Source of the DNA: Planctomycetota bacterium
Lineage (GTDB): Bacteria; Planctomycetota; Phycisphaerae; Sedimentisphaerales; Anaerobacaceae
Assembly (NCBI GenBank): GCA_019456145.1
Contig: VRUL01000032.1
Coordinates: 1-57,780, forward strand
Length of the DNA: 57,780 nucleotides
Direction of reading: 5' to 3'
Shown: in pieces, positions 8,841 through 17,135 of the stretch
Position numbering within the stretch: position 1 is the first letter of the stretch
How the letters are laid out: every line of letters starts with the position of its first letter
The notes under the pieces: model-generated
Told to the model about the DNA's origin: nothing
Seen by the model: the letters and a program-made list of their open reading frames with translations, nothing else
The model's database searches: none
Program-made: the position numbers and the translations under genes

Positions 8841-10541
8841 ATGGTTAAACTCAGTCGTGTTCAAGAATCCTGGCAGCATGTCGGACAGCGGTTTGCGCTG
8901 GTGTTGGTGTTCTTGTGTGTCCTTTCCCAAATGTGTGCCGGGGCTTCAATAGTGCTTCGTGACGTCACCAAAAAGACCGGAATTACTTTCAAGCATACGG
9001 ATGGCAGTAGCGGGAGCCACTACATAATGGAGACGGTGAGTGCGGGATTGGCGCTTTTTGACTATGATAGTGATGGGGACACAGACATCTATTTTCTAAA
9101 TGGGGCGGCGCTAAAAGGGAAGAAGTTTAAGACTACGCCAAGAAATGCGCTTTATCGCAACGAAGGCGGTTGGAGGTTTACCGACGTTACAGAAAAAGCC
9201 GGTGTTGGCGGCAAAGAGTATGGCTTAGGCGTTGCTGTTGGTGATTATGATAATGATGGTGATTTGGATTTCTACACGAATAACTACGGTCCGAATGTTT
9301 TGTATCAGAACAACGGTGACGGTACTTTCACTGATGTGACAAAGCGGGCAGGCGTAGCCAATGGCTTCAAAGTCGGCGCCGGCGCCTGTTTCCTCGATGC
9401 AGACAAAGATGGGGATTTAGATCTTTACGTTTCAAATTACCTGGACTTTTCTTATGACAAACATGTCCCCATTTCACGAAGAGGTTTTCCTGTTTACGCA
9501 ACTCCGCGCTACTATTTACCAATACCTGATGATTTTTACCGCAACAATGGTGATGGTACGTTTACTAATGTTACTGAAAGCTCGGGTGTGGGGCAGCACG
9601 CCGGATGGGGCATGGGGACGGTGTGTGCTGATTATGATAACGACGGCGATACGGACGTTTTTGTCGCGAACGATATAGCAAAGAACTTTCTATTTAGAAA
9701 TGACGGAACCGGAAAGTTTGAAGAAGTGGGGCTCATGGCAGGCTATGCTTATGACCTCCATGGTGATCAGCAGGGGAATATGGGAGTGGATTGCGGCGAT
9801 TATGATAATGATGGCTTGTTTGACTTCTATGTGACCAGTTACGAGGACCAGTTGGCAACATTATACAGGAATCTTGGTGATGGTATGTTCGAAGATGTAA
9901 CAATGCTGACCGGTGCCGGAGCAGGAACGCTGCCTCAGGTGACGTGGGGCACCAGCTTCGTTGATTTCGATAATGACGGCGATCGTGACATCTACATCGC
10001 ATGCGGCCACCTGCAGGACAACGTCGAGCTATACGATGATACGAAAGCGTATTTAGCGCGCAACATACTCCTTATGAACACCGGTCATGGTAAGTTCGTC
10101 GATATTTCAGACAAAGGCGGCGACGGCATGAAGGTAAAGTTGAGCAGCCGGGGCGCGGCCTTTGATGATTTGGATAACGATGGCGATATTGACGTGGTGA
10201 TATTAAACTCCCGCAGGGAGCCTACCATTTTGAGAAACGACTCGCCCTCTAAAGGACATTGGCTGCAAATTCGTTTGCGGGGAGTGAGGACTAACCGGGA
10301 TGGAGTAGGTGCACAAGTCAAAGTAGTAGCCGGAGATTTAACTCTTATAGATGAAGTTCATAGCGGTCGAGGGTATCAGAGTCATTACGGGATGCGTCTT
10401 CACTTTGGGTTGGGAAACCGTAAGAAGGTGGATCGTATCGAAGTACGATGGATCGGCGGCCGGATGGATGTCTTCAAGGACGTTACAGCAAACCGGCTTA
10501 TAACACTCACCGAAGGTAACTCGAAAATCGAACCGAAATAA
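8841..10541 (+). CDS. Secreted CRTAC1-type FG-GAP/UnbV protein, pair A
   Basis: 566 residues. A signal peptide (residues ~18-35, LVLVFLCVLSQMCAGA) precedes a mature start resembling SIVLRDVTKKTGITFKHTDG. Seven DxDxDGxxD calcium loops mark a likely seven-bladed FG-GAP/VCBS propeller: [54 protein letters not shown] and DLDNDGDID. The C-terminus is an ASPIC/UnbV domain (~480-550, RLHFGLGNRKKVDRIEVRW). CRTAC1-type proteins are exported; their bacterial role is not established. The gene starts one base after the TPR gene stop. The last third is close in nucleotide sequence to pairs B and C, including synonymous positions. Confidence 0.9.
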   Translation: MVKLSRVQESWQHVGQRFALVLVFLCVLSQMCAGASIVLRDVTKKTGITFKHTDGSSGSHYIMETVSAGLALFDYDSDGDTDIYFLNGAALKGKKFKTTPRNALYRNEGGWRFTDVTEKAGVGGKEYGLGVAVGDYDNDGDLDFYTNNYGPNVLYQNNGDGTFTDVTKRAGVANGFKVGAGACFLDADKDGDLDLYVSNYLDFSYDKHVPISRRGFPVYATPRYYLPIPDDFYRNNGDGTFTNVTESSGVGQHAGWGMGTVCADYDNDGDTDVFVANDIAKNFLFRNDGTGKFEEVGLMAGYAYDLHGDQQGNMGVDCGDYDNDGLFDFYVTSYEDQLATLYRNLGDGMFEDVTMLTGAGAGTLPQVTWGTSFVDFDNDGDRDIYIACGHLQDNVELYDDTKAYLARNILLMNTGHGKFVDISDKGGDGMKVKLSSRGAAFDDLDNDGDIDVVILNSRREPTILRNDSPSKGHWLQIRLRGVRTNRDGVGAQVKVVAGDLTLIDEVHSGRGYQSHYGMRLHFGLGNRKKVDRIEVRWIGGRMDVFKDVTANRLITLTEGNSKIEPK

Positions 10542-10603
10542 AAATGGGCACCTTTTTAAGCGCCGGTTGGAAAACGGCACTGCAAATGGATAACGGAGGC
10601 GTC

Positions 10604-10632
10604 TTGTATCAGAGCGATTATTTTGGTACAAT
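10604..10632 (+). promoter_or_regulatory. Sigma70-type promoter of TPR/CRTAC1 pair B
   Basis: TTGTAT at 10604-10609, 17-base spacer, TACAAT at 10627-10632. The block from TCTTGTATCAGA through the -10 region closely matches the promoter of pair A, showing that the promoter was duplicated with the genes. The TPR start is 65 bases downstream, as in pair A. Confidence 0.72.
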
Positions 10633-10697
10633 TGAAAAAATGCAGGTTACTATAGTATCCTTGTACACGGGGTGTGAAAGCTCAAAGGCTGTATTCG

Positions 10698-12185
10698 ATG
10701 GCAAAACATAAAAAAAGAAGAAAACGGAAAGCAAAGAATTCGGGACGTTCACAACCATCCGACTCGCCTGCCGTGAAATCCACTAAATGGCCGCTTAAAT
10801 GGCCGCTTAAATGGCCGCTCATCTTTAGCATAATCGCATGTGTGGCAATTGCAGGTTTCTGGAGCATTAAATCTTTCCTGCGCAGTGACGAAAAAATACA
10901 AAAAGAACCACCCACGATTTTGACCGAACAGTCAGAGCCTCCAACGGTACCATCGAAACTAACTCCGGAACAGGAAATCAGCGCTTTGATGAAAGAGGAG
11001 TTGGAACTGGCCGAACAAATGATCAGGGATTTTCCCGGTAGCGAGGTTCCTTTAGTGTTAATGGGCAATATGTACAGAAACCTTGGTAATTCTGTCGAAG
11101 CGGTGAAATACTGGGAAAAAGCGTTGGATAAAAACCCTGAACGTCCCGACGTATATAATGCTATGGGATGGATAGCCATTGAAAAAGGGGAATACGAGCA
11201 GGCGATCACGTTCTGGAGGGAAGCCCTGCGGATTGATCCCAAAATGTCGGCCGTGCATAATAGTATCGCCCAGGCACTTATGGCTTTGGGTAAATACAGG
11301 GAAGTTGTCGAAGAGGCAGAGGAGGAACTAAAGAATTCACCTGAGTCCTATTTTAGTTATTATCTGCTCGGGCAGGGATATTTGAAACAGAATGAGTATG
11401 AAAAGGCAAAGAAATATTACGAAAAAGCCATAGGGCTTCAGCCCGATCATATGAACGCATATTATGGGCTTTTTACAGTATGCTCGAGGTTAAAGCTGCA
11501 AGTCGAGGCCAAGGAATATATGGCTACGTTTAGGAAATTGAAGGCTAAAGACAGTAAGGCCTTGAGGGAAGGCAATAAGGCCTTTGATGATCTCGTTGAG
11601 ATAAGAAAAGGTGTGGCTGAAGCATACGGGGACGCTGATAAACTCTATTGGGAAAAAAGGAATTTAGAAAAAGCTGAGAAACTCCTGCAAAGGGCTGTAA
11701 CACTGGACCCGAATAACACTGAATACCTCATGAAGCTGGGATCCCTGTTTCAGGGGAGTAACCGGTTGCCGGATGCACTTGGAATGTTCGAAAAAGCCAG
11801 GGAAATAGAGCCGGATAACATGATTAACTACATAAATATAGGTGTTGCTTCAATGCAATTAAAACAGTTTGCTAACGCGGAGAAGGTCTTTCAAAAAGTA
11901 ATTACGCTTGCTCCGAAGATTTCCGATGGATATCGTGAGCTGGCACATTTGTATTTAATAACGGGAACAAGACTTCCCGAAGCCATGAAGCTTGCGAAAG
12001 AGGCGATAGCATTGGATGAAATAGCAGCGAATTATTTCATATTAAGTTGGGCTTATGACAAGAACGGAGATGTTTCCAACGCACTTTCGGCCCTGAAGCG
12101 GGCTATAGAATTGGATCCGGATAATCCACAATACCGGCGGATGCATGAGTTAATTCAGAATAGGGGTTCACGTGGTGGTTCTTAG
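10698..12185 (+). CDS. Membrane-anchored TPR protein, pair B
   Basis: 495 residues from ATG 10698. It repeats the plan of pair A: basic cytoplasmic tail (AKHKKRRKRKAKN), then a WPLK repeat and a transmembrane helix (~residues 44-62, IFSIIACVAIAGFWSI), then periplasmic TPRs. It is longer than the pair A protein, with about eight TPR units extending to the C-terminus (e.g. NSVEAVKYWEKALDKNPERP, EYEKAKKYYEKAIGLQPDH, RLPDALGMFEKAREIEPDN, DVSNALSALKRAIELDPDN). Its 3' end overlaps the downstream CRTAC1 gene by 14 bases, suggesting translational coupling. Role is probably the same as its paralogue, assembly or anchoring of the secreted propeller (inference). Confidence 0.85.
   Translation: MAKHKKRRKRKAKNSGRSQPSDSPAVKSTKWPLKWPLKWPLIFSIIACVAIAGFWSIKSFLRSDEKIQKEPPTILTEQSEPPTVPSKLTPEQEISALMKEELELAEQMIRDFPGSEVPLVLMGNMYRNLGNSVEAVKYWEKALDKNPERPDVYNAMGWIAIEKGEYEQAITFWREALRIDPKMSAVHNSIAQALMALGKYREVVEEAEEELKNSPESYFSYYLLGQGYLKQNEYEKAKKYYEKAIGLQPDHMNAYYGLFTVCSRLKLQVEAKEYMATFRKLKAKDSKALREGNKAFDDLVEIRKGVAEAYGDADKLYWEKRNLEKAEKLLQRAVTLDPNNTEYLMKLGSLFQGSNRLPDALGMFEKAREIEPDNMINYINIGVASMQLKQFANAEKVFQKVITLAPKISDGYRELAHLYLITGTRLPEAMKLAKEAIALDEIAANYFILSWAYDKNGDVSNALSALKRAIELDPDNPQYRRMHELIQNRGSRGGS
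10785..10820 (+). repeat. 12-bp tandem repeat, three copies
   Basis: AAATGGCCGCTT is repeated at 10785-10796 and 10797-10808, with a third copy at 10809-10820 ending C in place of T. It is in frame in the pair B TPR gene and encodes KWPLKWPLKWPL just before the transmembrane helix. The other two TPR paralogues lack it, so it is a recent local expansion or a slippage site. Confidence 0.9.
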
Positions 12186-13878
12186 AGGCAGTCGAGAATG
12201 TCGGAAAGGTATCAGGCAGTGGTGGATGATGCCGGTGTTATTATGTGCCTTTTACAATGTGTGCGACGGCGGTCCTGTTGTGCTTCGCAATATCACCAAA
12301 GAAACAGGAATTACTTTCAGACACACCGACGGGGGATCCGGCGAACGTTACGCAGTGGAGCCGTTCAGTGCAGGTTTGGCGCTTTTTGATTATGATAATG
12401 ACGGGAATATTGACATTTATTTTCTCAATGGTGCGCCGCTGAAGGGAACAAAGTTTGACATATCACCGAAGAATGCACTTTATCGCAATGAAGGGAATTG
12501 GAAATTTACCGATGTAACAAAAAAGGCAGGTGTAGGTGACACAGGCTTTGGATTAGGCGTTACGATCGGCGATTATGATAATGATGGGGATCCGGATATT
12601 TACCTGAATAATTACGGACCAAACGTACTGTATCGCAATAACGGTAACGGCACCTTTACCGATGTGACAGAAAAAGCGGGTGTAGGTTGTGGGTTTAAAA
12701 TGGGTGCGGGCACCTGTTTTCTTGACATGGATAAGGACGGCGACCTGGACCTTTACGTTTCAAATTATTTTGATTTTACTTATGAAAAACATACCACCCA
12801 TACAGTTCACGGTATACCAGTGTACGTAGGTCCCGGTTTTTATCCGGACATACCCGATATTATATATCGTAACAACGGCGACGGCACCTTCACCGATGCC
12901 AGCAAGGCTTCAGGAGTGGCAGGACACGTCGGGCCGGGCATGGGGATGGTGTGTAGTGACTACGATAACGATGGGGACACAGATATTTTTGTAGCCAATG
13001 ATATGAAAGGGAATTTCCTTTTTGAAAATGACGGCACAGGAAAATTTGAAGATGTCGGGCTGTTTGCCGGGGTCGCATACGATCTCAATGGCGAACAGCA
13101 TGGGAGTATGGGAGTGGACTCCGGCGACTATGACAACGATGGATGGCTTGATTTCCATGAAACGTCTTACCAAACCCAGTGGGCCACGCTCTACAGAAAC
13201 CTGGGTGATGGCATATTCGAAGACGTAACTCCCGTAACCGGCGCCGGAACGGGAACTCTTCCCCTTGTGACGTGGGGCAACAGCATCGTAGATTTTGATA
13301 ATGATGGATTTCGTGACATTTTCATCGCATGTGGTCACATACAGGATAATATCGAACGTTATGACGATACAGCTACGTATCTTGAACGAAACATACTACT
13401 AATGAACACCGGCGATGGAAAGTTCGTCGACATTTCAGACAAATCCGGTGACGGTATGAATGTAAAGTTGAGCAGCCGGGGCGCAGGCTTCGATGATTTG
13501 GATAACGATGGCGATATTGACGTTGTGATACTAAACTCCCGGCGGGAGCCTACGATTTTGAGAAACGATTCGCCATCTAAAGGACACTGGATTCAGGTAC
13601 GTTTGCGAGGAACAAAAAGCAACCGGAGCGGAGTGGGAGCACATGTCAAGGTTGTTGCCGGTGATTTGACGCTCGTGGACGAGGTCCATAGCGGCCGAGG
13701 GTATCAGAGCCATTACGGCATGCGTCTTCACTTTGGATTAGGGAACCGTGAGAAGGTGGATCGTATCGAGGTACGATGGATCGGTGGCGGCGTCGACGTC
13801 CGGGAAAACCTTGCCGTGGACCGGCTATTGACAATAACCGAAGGAGACGGAAAAACCATAGGACGAACCATAGAATGA
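12172..13878 (+). CDS. Secreted CRTAC1-type FG-GAP/UnbV protein, pair B
   Basis: 568 residues from GTG 12172, inside the end of the TPR gene; a later start at ATG 12229 (MPVLLCAFYNVCDGG) would still leave a short signal peptide. The mature part opens GPVVLRNITKETGITFRHTDGG. Seven calcium loops are present (DYDNDGNID, DYDNDGDPD, DMDKDGDLD, DYDNDGDTD, DYDNDGWLD, DFDNDGFRD, DLDNDGDID), followed by an ASPIC/UnbV domain (RLHFGLGNREKVDRIEVRW). It closely resembles its paralogues in pairs A and C and is probably exported and calcium-binding. The 3' third shares long near-identical nucleotide stretches with pair C. Confidence 0.89.
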   Translation: MVVLRGSRECRKGIRQWWMMPVLLCAFYNVCDGGPVVLRNITKETGITFRHTDGGSGERYAVEPFSAGLALFDYDNDGNIDIYFLNGAPLKGTKFDISPKNALYRNEGNWKFTDVTKKAGVGDTGFGLGVTIGDYDNDGDPDIYLNNYGPNVLYRNNGNGTFTDVTEKAGVGCGFKMGAGTCFLDMDKDGDLDLYVSNYFDFTYEKHTTHTVHGIPVYVGPGFYPDIPDIIYRNNGDGTFTDASKASGVAGHVGPGMGMVCSDYDNDGDTDIFVANDMKGNFLFENDGTGKFEDVGLFAGVAYDLNGEQHGSMGVDSGDYDNDGWLDFHETSYQTQWATLYRNLGDGIFEDVTPVTGAGTGTLPLVTWGNSIVDFDNDGFRDIFIACGHIQDNIERYDDTATYLERNILLMNTGDGKFVDISDKSGDGMNVKLSSRGAGFDDLDNDGDIDVVILNSRREPTILRNDSPSKGHWIQVRLRGTKSNRSGVGAHVKVVAGDLTLVDEVHSGRGYQSHYGMRLHFGLGNREKVDRIEVRWIGGGVDVRENLAVDRLLTITEGDGKTIGRTIE

Positions 13879-13967
13879 GAACATTAAACCGGATCAATTC
13901 GCGTGATGGATGTCAGCAAATGTTCAGTCGTCGAAGTGATTCGGAAATCATGTAGAGATTGTCTTCG

Positions 13968-15401
13968 ATGAACATACATTACAAGTTTGGCAATAGCGAA
14001 AATCAAGAAACTGATTTGCCGCCGGTGGACTCCCGTTTTCCAGGGCGACTCAATGTGTGGTTTCTGCTCGTTGGGGCAATTGTGGGGGCGGGAATTATCA
14101 TTTTTCTGGTCACTCAGAATTGGTGGAACTCGGACGAGAATCTCAAGAGCGAAATGCAGCGCTTACAAGAGTGGGAATCACAGGTTGGTTCGGCCCTGCC
14201 GAGAACCATCGAAGCCCTGAAGCAGGAGGAAATCGAGGTCACGAAACAGTTAACGGATAATTTTCCAAATCATGTCGAGCCGATAGCCCTGTTGGGAACG
14301 GTGTACAATAACCAGGGGAAAACGCAAGAGGCCGAGAAGTGTTGGCAAAGATGCTTGTCTCTGGATCCCGATTATGCTAACGCCTACGACAACATGGGCT
14401 GGATCGCCATGCGCCGGGCAGACTATGAAAAAGCCGTGGCTATGTGGCGCAAAGTGCTTCAGATCAAACCCAGGAAGCCCGGCGTTTATCAACTGATAGC
14501 CAACGGGTTGTTATGCCTGGGCAGGAGCAGCGAGGCAATCGCGGCGTTGAAAAAAGAGATTGAAATCAATCCTAAGCTATACCGTAGCTATTTTTTTCTC
14601 GGGCAGGAGTACTCGCATTTGAAGGAATACGAAAAGGCCAAGCAATATTACGAGGCGGCGATGAAGATCGAGCCAAGATTCGCGAATACTTATTTTGGAC
14701 TGGCCACTGTGTGCGCGAGACTCGGGCAGAAGGATGAGTCAAGACAATATCGTGAGAAATTCAAGGAACTCAAAGCGCAGCAATACGAGCGCGAGAAGAA
14801 TAGTAGTGAAGCGTTCGACGACATGGCGTCCATGAGTGAAAAAGTGTCTATGACAAACACGGAAATCGGCCGATTTTATCTGGAGCAGGGAAATTCGCTC
14901 CGAGCTGAACAGCTTTGGCAAAGGGCGGCAGCTCTTGATCCAAAGAACACCGATTGCCGTCGGGGCCTTACGGCGCTGTATGAGACTGCCAACCGTCTCG
15001 GGGAAGCCCTTGAGATATACGAGCAGCTCCGGAACATTGAACCGGACAACGCAATGAACTATGCTTTTATCGGCGCTTTGAACGCGCGATTGGAACGGTT
15101 CGACGCCGCTGAGGAGGCCATGAAGAAAGCCGTTCAACTGGCGCCGCATCGCTCCGAGGGAAACAGCATGCTGGCCCAGTTGTACCTGCACAGAAACAAG
15201 AACCTCGCCGAGGCCCGAAGACTTGCCCAAACGGCCGTAAAACTGGATCCGAGCACATGGAACTATCTGGTTCTGTCCGAGGCCTGTGATAAAAACGGCG
15301 ACCTTGCGGGCGCTGTTTCAGCAATGGAGGCAGTCGTCAAAAAGGAGCCCTACAATATGGAATACAAAATGATGTTGAGGAGATTACAGGAGCGAAAATG
15401 A
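13968..15401 (+). CDS. Membrane-anchored TPR protein, pair C
   Basis: 477 residues from ATG 13968 (a TTG at 13959 is the alternative). The N-terminus differs from pairs A and B: no KHKKRRKRK cluster, but NIHYKFGNSENQETD, then a clear transmembrane helix (~residues 30-50, FLLVGAIVGAGIIIFLV). Periplasmic TPRs follow (KTQEAEKCWQRCLSLDPDYA, DYEKAVAMWRKVLQIKPRKP, EYEKAKQYYEAAMKIEPRFA, DLAGAVSAMEAVVKKEPYN). Codon use is visibly richer in C and G at third positions than in pairs A and B. It ends 4 bases before the CRTAC1 gene of the pair. The conserved promoter of the other pairs is not found upstream. Confidence 0.84.
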   Translation: MNIHYKFGNSENQETDLPPVDSRFPGRLNVWFLLVGAIVGAGIIIFLVTQNWWNSDENLKSEMQRLQEWESQVGSALPRTIEALKQEEIEVTKQLTDNFPNHVEPIALLGTVYNNQGKTQEAEKCWQRCLSLDPDYANAYDNMGWIAMRRADYEKAVAMWRKVLQIKPRKPGVYQLIANGLLCLGRSSEAIAALKKEIEINPKLYRSYFFLGQEYSHLKEYEKAKQYYEAAMKIEPRFANTYFGLATVCARLGQKDESRQYREKFKELKAQQYEREKNSSEAFDDMASMSEKVSMTNTEIGRFYLEQGNSLRAEQLWQRAAALDPKNTDCRRGLTALYETANRLGEALEIYEQLRNIEPDNAMNYAFIGALNARLERFDAAEEAMKKAVQLAPHRSEGNSMLAQLYLHRNKNLAEARRLAQTAVKLDPSTWNYLVLSEACDKNGDLAGAVSAMEAVVKKEPYNMEYKMMLRRLQERK

Positions 15402-15405
15402 CGTT

Positions 15406-17094
15406 ATGACTTCAATGAATGCTTGTGAGATTTCATTTCGTATGCGGGAGGCGGTCGTGGTTTTGGCGTGTTTGTACTCCGTCTCGGCGGCACCGGCACG
15501 CGGCCCCATCGAACTTCGAGATATGACCGCCGAGACCGGAATTGTCTTTAAGCACACGGACGGAAGTTCCGGTCGGCGGTACATCATCGAAACCATCAGT
15601 GCGGGTTTGGCACTGTTCGACTACGATCAGGACGGGGACATTGACATCTATTTTCTCAACGGAGGTCCGCTGAAGGAAACCAAGGTCGGCGTGGTCCCAA
15701 AAAACGCACTCTATCGTAATGACGGCCGATGGAAGTTCACTAACGTAACTGAAATCGCCGGCGTCGGTGATACCGGATACGGCATAGGGGTAGCCGTTGC
15801 CGATTACGACAACGACGGAGACCAGGATATCTACCTGAACAACTACGGGCCGAACGTCATGTACCGAAACAACGGCGATGGAACGTTTACTGACATCACG
15901 CAGAAAACCGGGCTGGCTAACGGGAATAAGGTTGGGGCTGGAGCCTGCTTCTTCGATATGGACGCCGACGGCGACCTGGACCTTTACATCGCAAACTATC
16001 TCGAATTTTCCTACGATGCGCACGTCTCGGCCACAACCAGGGGCATTCCGGTGTATGTGAATCCCAGGAATTATCCCCCTGTTCCTGACGACCTGTATAG
16101 AAACAACGGCAACGGTACGTTCACCAATATTAGCGCAGCGGCGGGAGTGGCCGCGCACGCAGGCTGGGGAATGGGAACCGTTTGCAGTGATTATGACAAC
16201 GACGGCGATACGGACTTGTTCGTCGCCAACGACGTGGCAGAAAACTTCCTGTTTCAAAATGACGGCACGGGAAAGTTTGAAGAAGTGGGCCTGATGGCCG
16301 GGATCGCATTCGACCTGTACGGAGATAGCCAGGGAAGCATGGGAGTAGACTGCGGGGACTATGACAACGACGGGCTGTTCGACTTTTATCTCACCACGTA
16401 TCAGTCGCAACTGACCGCGCTGTACAGGAATTTGGGAGACGGCATCTTTGAAGACGTAAAACTCATCAACGGGGCGGCAGCCGGAACGCATCCCCAGGTA
16501 ACCTGGGGAACCGGCTTTGTTGATTTCGATAACGATGGAAATCGTGACATCTTCATTGCATGTGGCCATCTGATGGATAACGCAGAATTGCTCGACGACA
16601 CGGCGTCCTACCATGCTCGAAACATTCTCCTGATGAATACCGGCGATGGAAAATTCGTCAACATTTCAGACAAAGCCGGCGACGGTATGAAGGTAAAGTT
16701 GAGCAGCCGGGGGGCGGGCTTTGACGATTTGGATAACGATGGTGATATTGACGTGGTGATACTAAACTCCCGGCGGGAGCCTACCATTTTGAGAAACGAT
16801 TCGCCGTCTAAAGGGCACTGGATTCAGGTACGCTTACGAGGAACAAAAAGCAATCGCGACGGAGTGGGAGCACGGGTCAAGGTTGTTGCCGGTGATCTGA
16901 CGCTCGTGGACGAGGTCCATAGCGGTCGAGGGTATCAAAGCCATTACGGCACGCGTCTTCACTTTGGGCTGGGTAACCGTGAGAAGGTGGACCGTATCGA
17001 GGTGCGCTGGATCGGCGGTGGTGTCGATGTTTTTAAAGATACTGCGGTTGATAAGCTTTTGACAATCACTGAAGGAACCGGCCCAAGGCAATAA
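15406..17094 (+). CDS. Secreted CRTAC1-type FG-GAP/UnbV protein, pair C
   Basis: 562 residues. A signal peptide (residues ~10-28, AVVVLACLYSVSAAPA) is followed by PIELRDMTAETGIVFKHTDG. The seven calcium loops are DYDQDGDID, DYDNDGDQD, DMDADGDLD, DYDNDGDTD, DYDNDGLFD, DFDNDGNRD and DLDNDGDID, and the C-terminal ASPIC/UnbV domain ends RIEVRWIGG. The first two thirds use GC-rich codons, whereas the last third, from about 16690, shares both residues and synonymous codons with pairs A and B. That mosaic suggests gene conversion or recombination. It is followed after 41 bases by the nitrilase gene on the same strand, which may be in the same transcript. Confidence 0.9.
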   Translation: MTSMNACEISFRMREAVVVLACLYSVSAAPARGPIELRDMTAETGIVFKHTDGSSGRRYIIETISAGLALFDYDQDGDIDIYFLNGGPLKETKVGVVPKNALYRNDGRWKFTNVTEIAGVGDTGYGIGVAVADYDNDGDQDIYLNNYGPNVMYRNNGDGTFTDITQKTGLANGNKVGAGACFFDMDADGDLDLYIANYLEFSYDAHVSATTRGIPVYVNPRNYPPVPDDLYRNNGNGTFTNISAAAGVAAHAGWGMGTVCSDYDNDGDTDLFVANDVAENFLFQNDGTGKFEEVGLMAGIAFDLYGDSQGSMGVDCGDYDNDGLFDFYLTTYQSQLTALYRNLGDGIFEDVKLINGAAAGTHPQVTWGTGFVDFDNDGNRDIFIACGHLMDNAELLDDTASYHARNILLMNTGDGKFVNISDKAGDGMKVKLSSRGAGFDDLDNDGDIDVVILNSRREPTILRNDSPSKGHWIQVRLRGTKSNRDGVGARVKVVAGDLTLVDEVHSGRGYQSHYGTRLHFGLGNREKVDRIEVRWIGGGVDVFKDTAVDKLLTITEGTGPRQ

Positions 17095-17135
17095 TACGCA
17101 CCGCACAACTCGGCCTGGCCGAAGAAAGGTAGATA

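Noticed and set aside
15433..16614. 393-codon open frame antisense to the pair C CRTAC1 gene
   Set aside because: Repetitive GAC/GAT calcium loops give long antisense frames (VIVIEI-type text). The plus-strand frame has signal peptide, family motifs and an UnbV domain.
8841..17094. Repeated motifs as a CRISPR array or tandem DNA satellite
   Set aside because: Repeats follow codons for DxDxDGxxD loops at irregular spacing; they are protein repeats.
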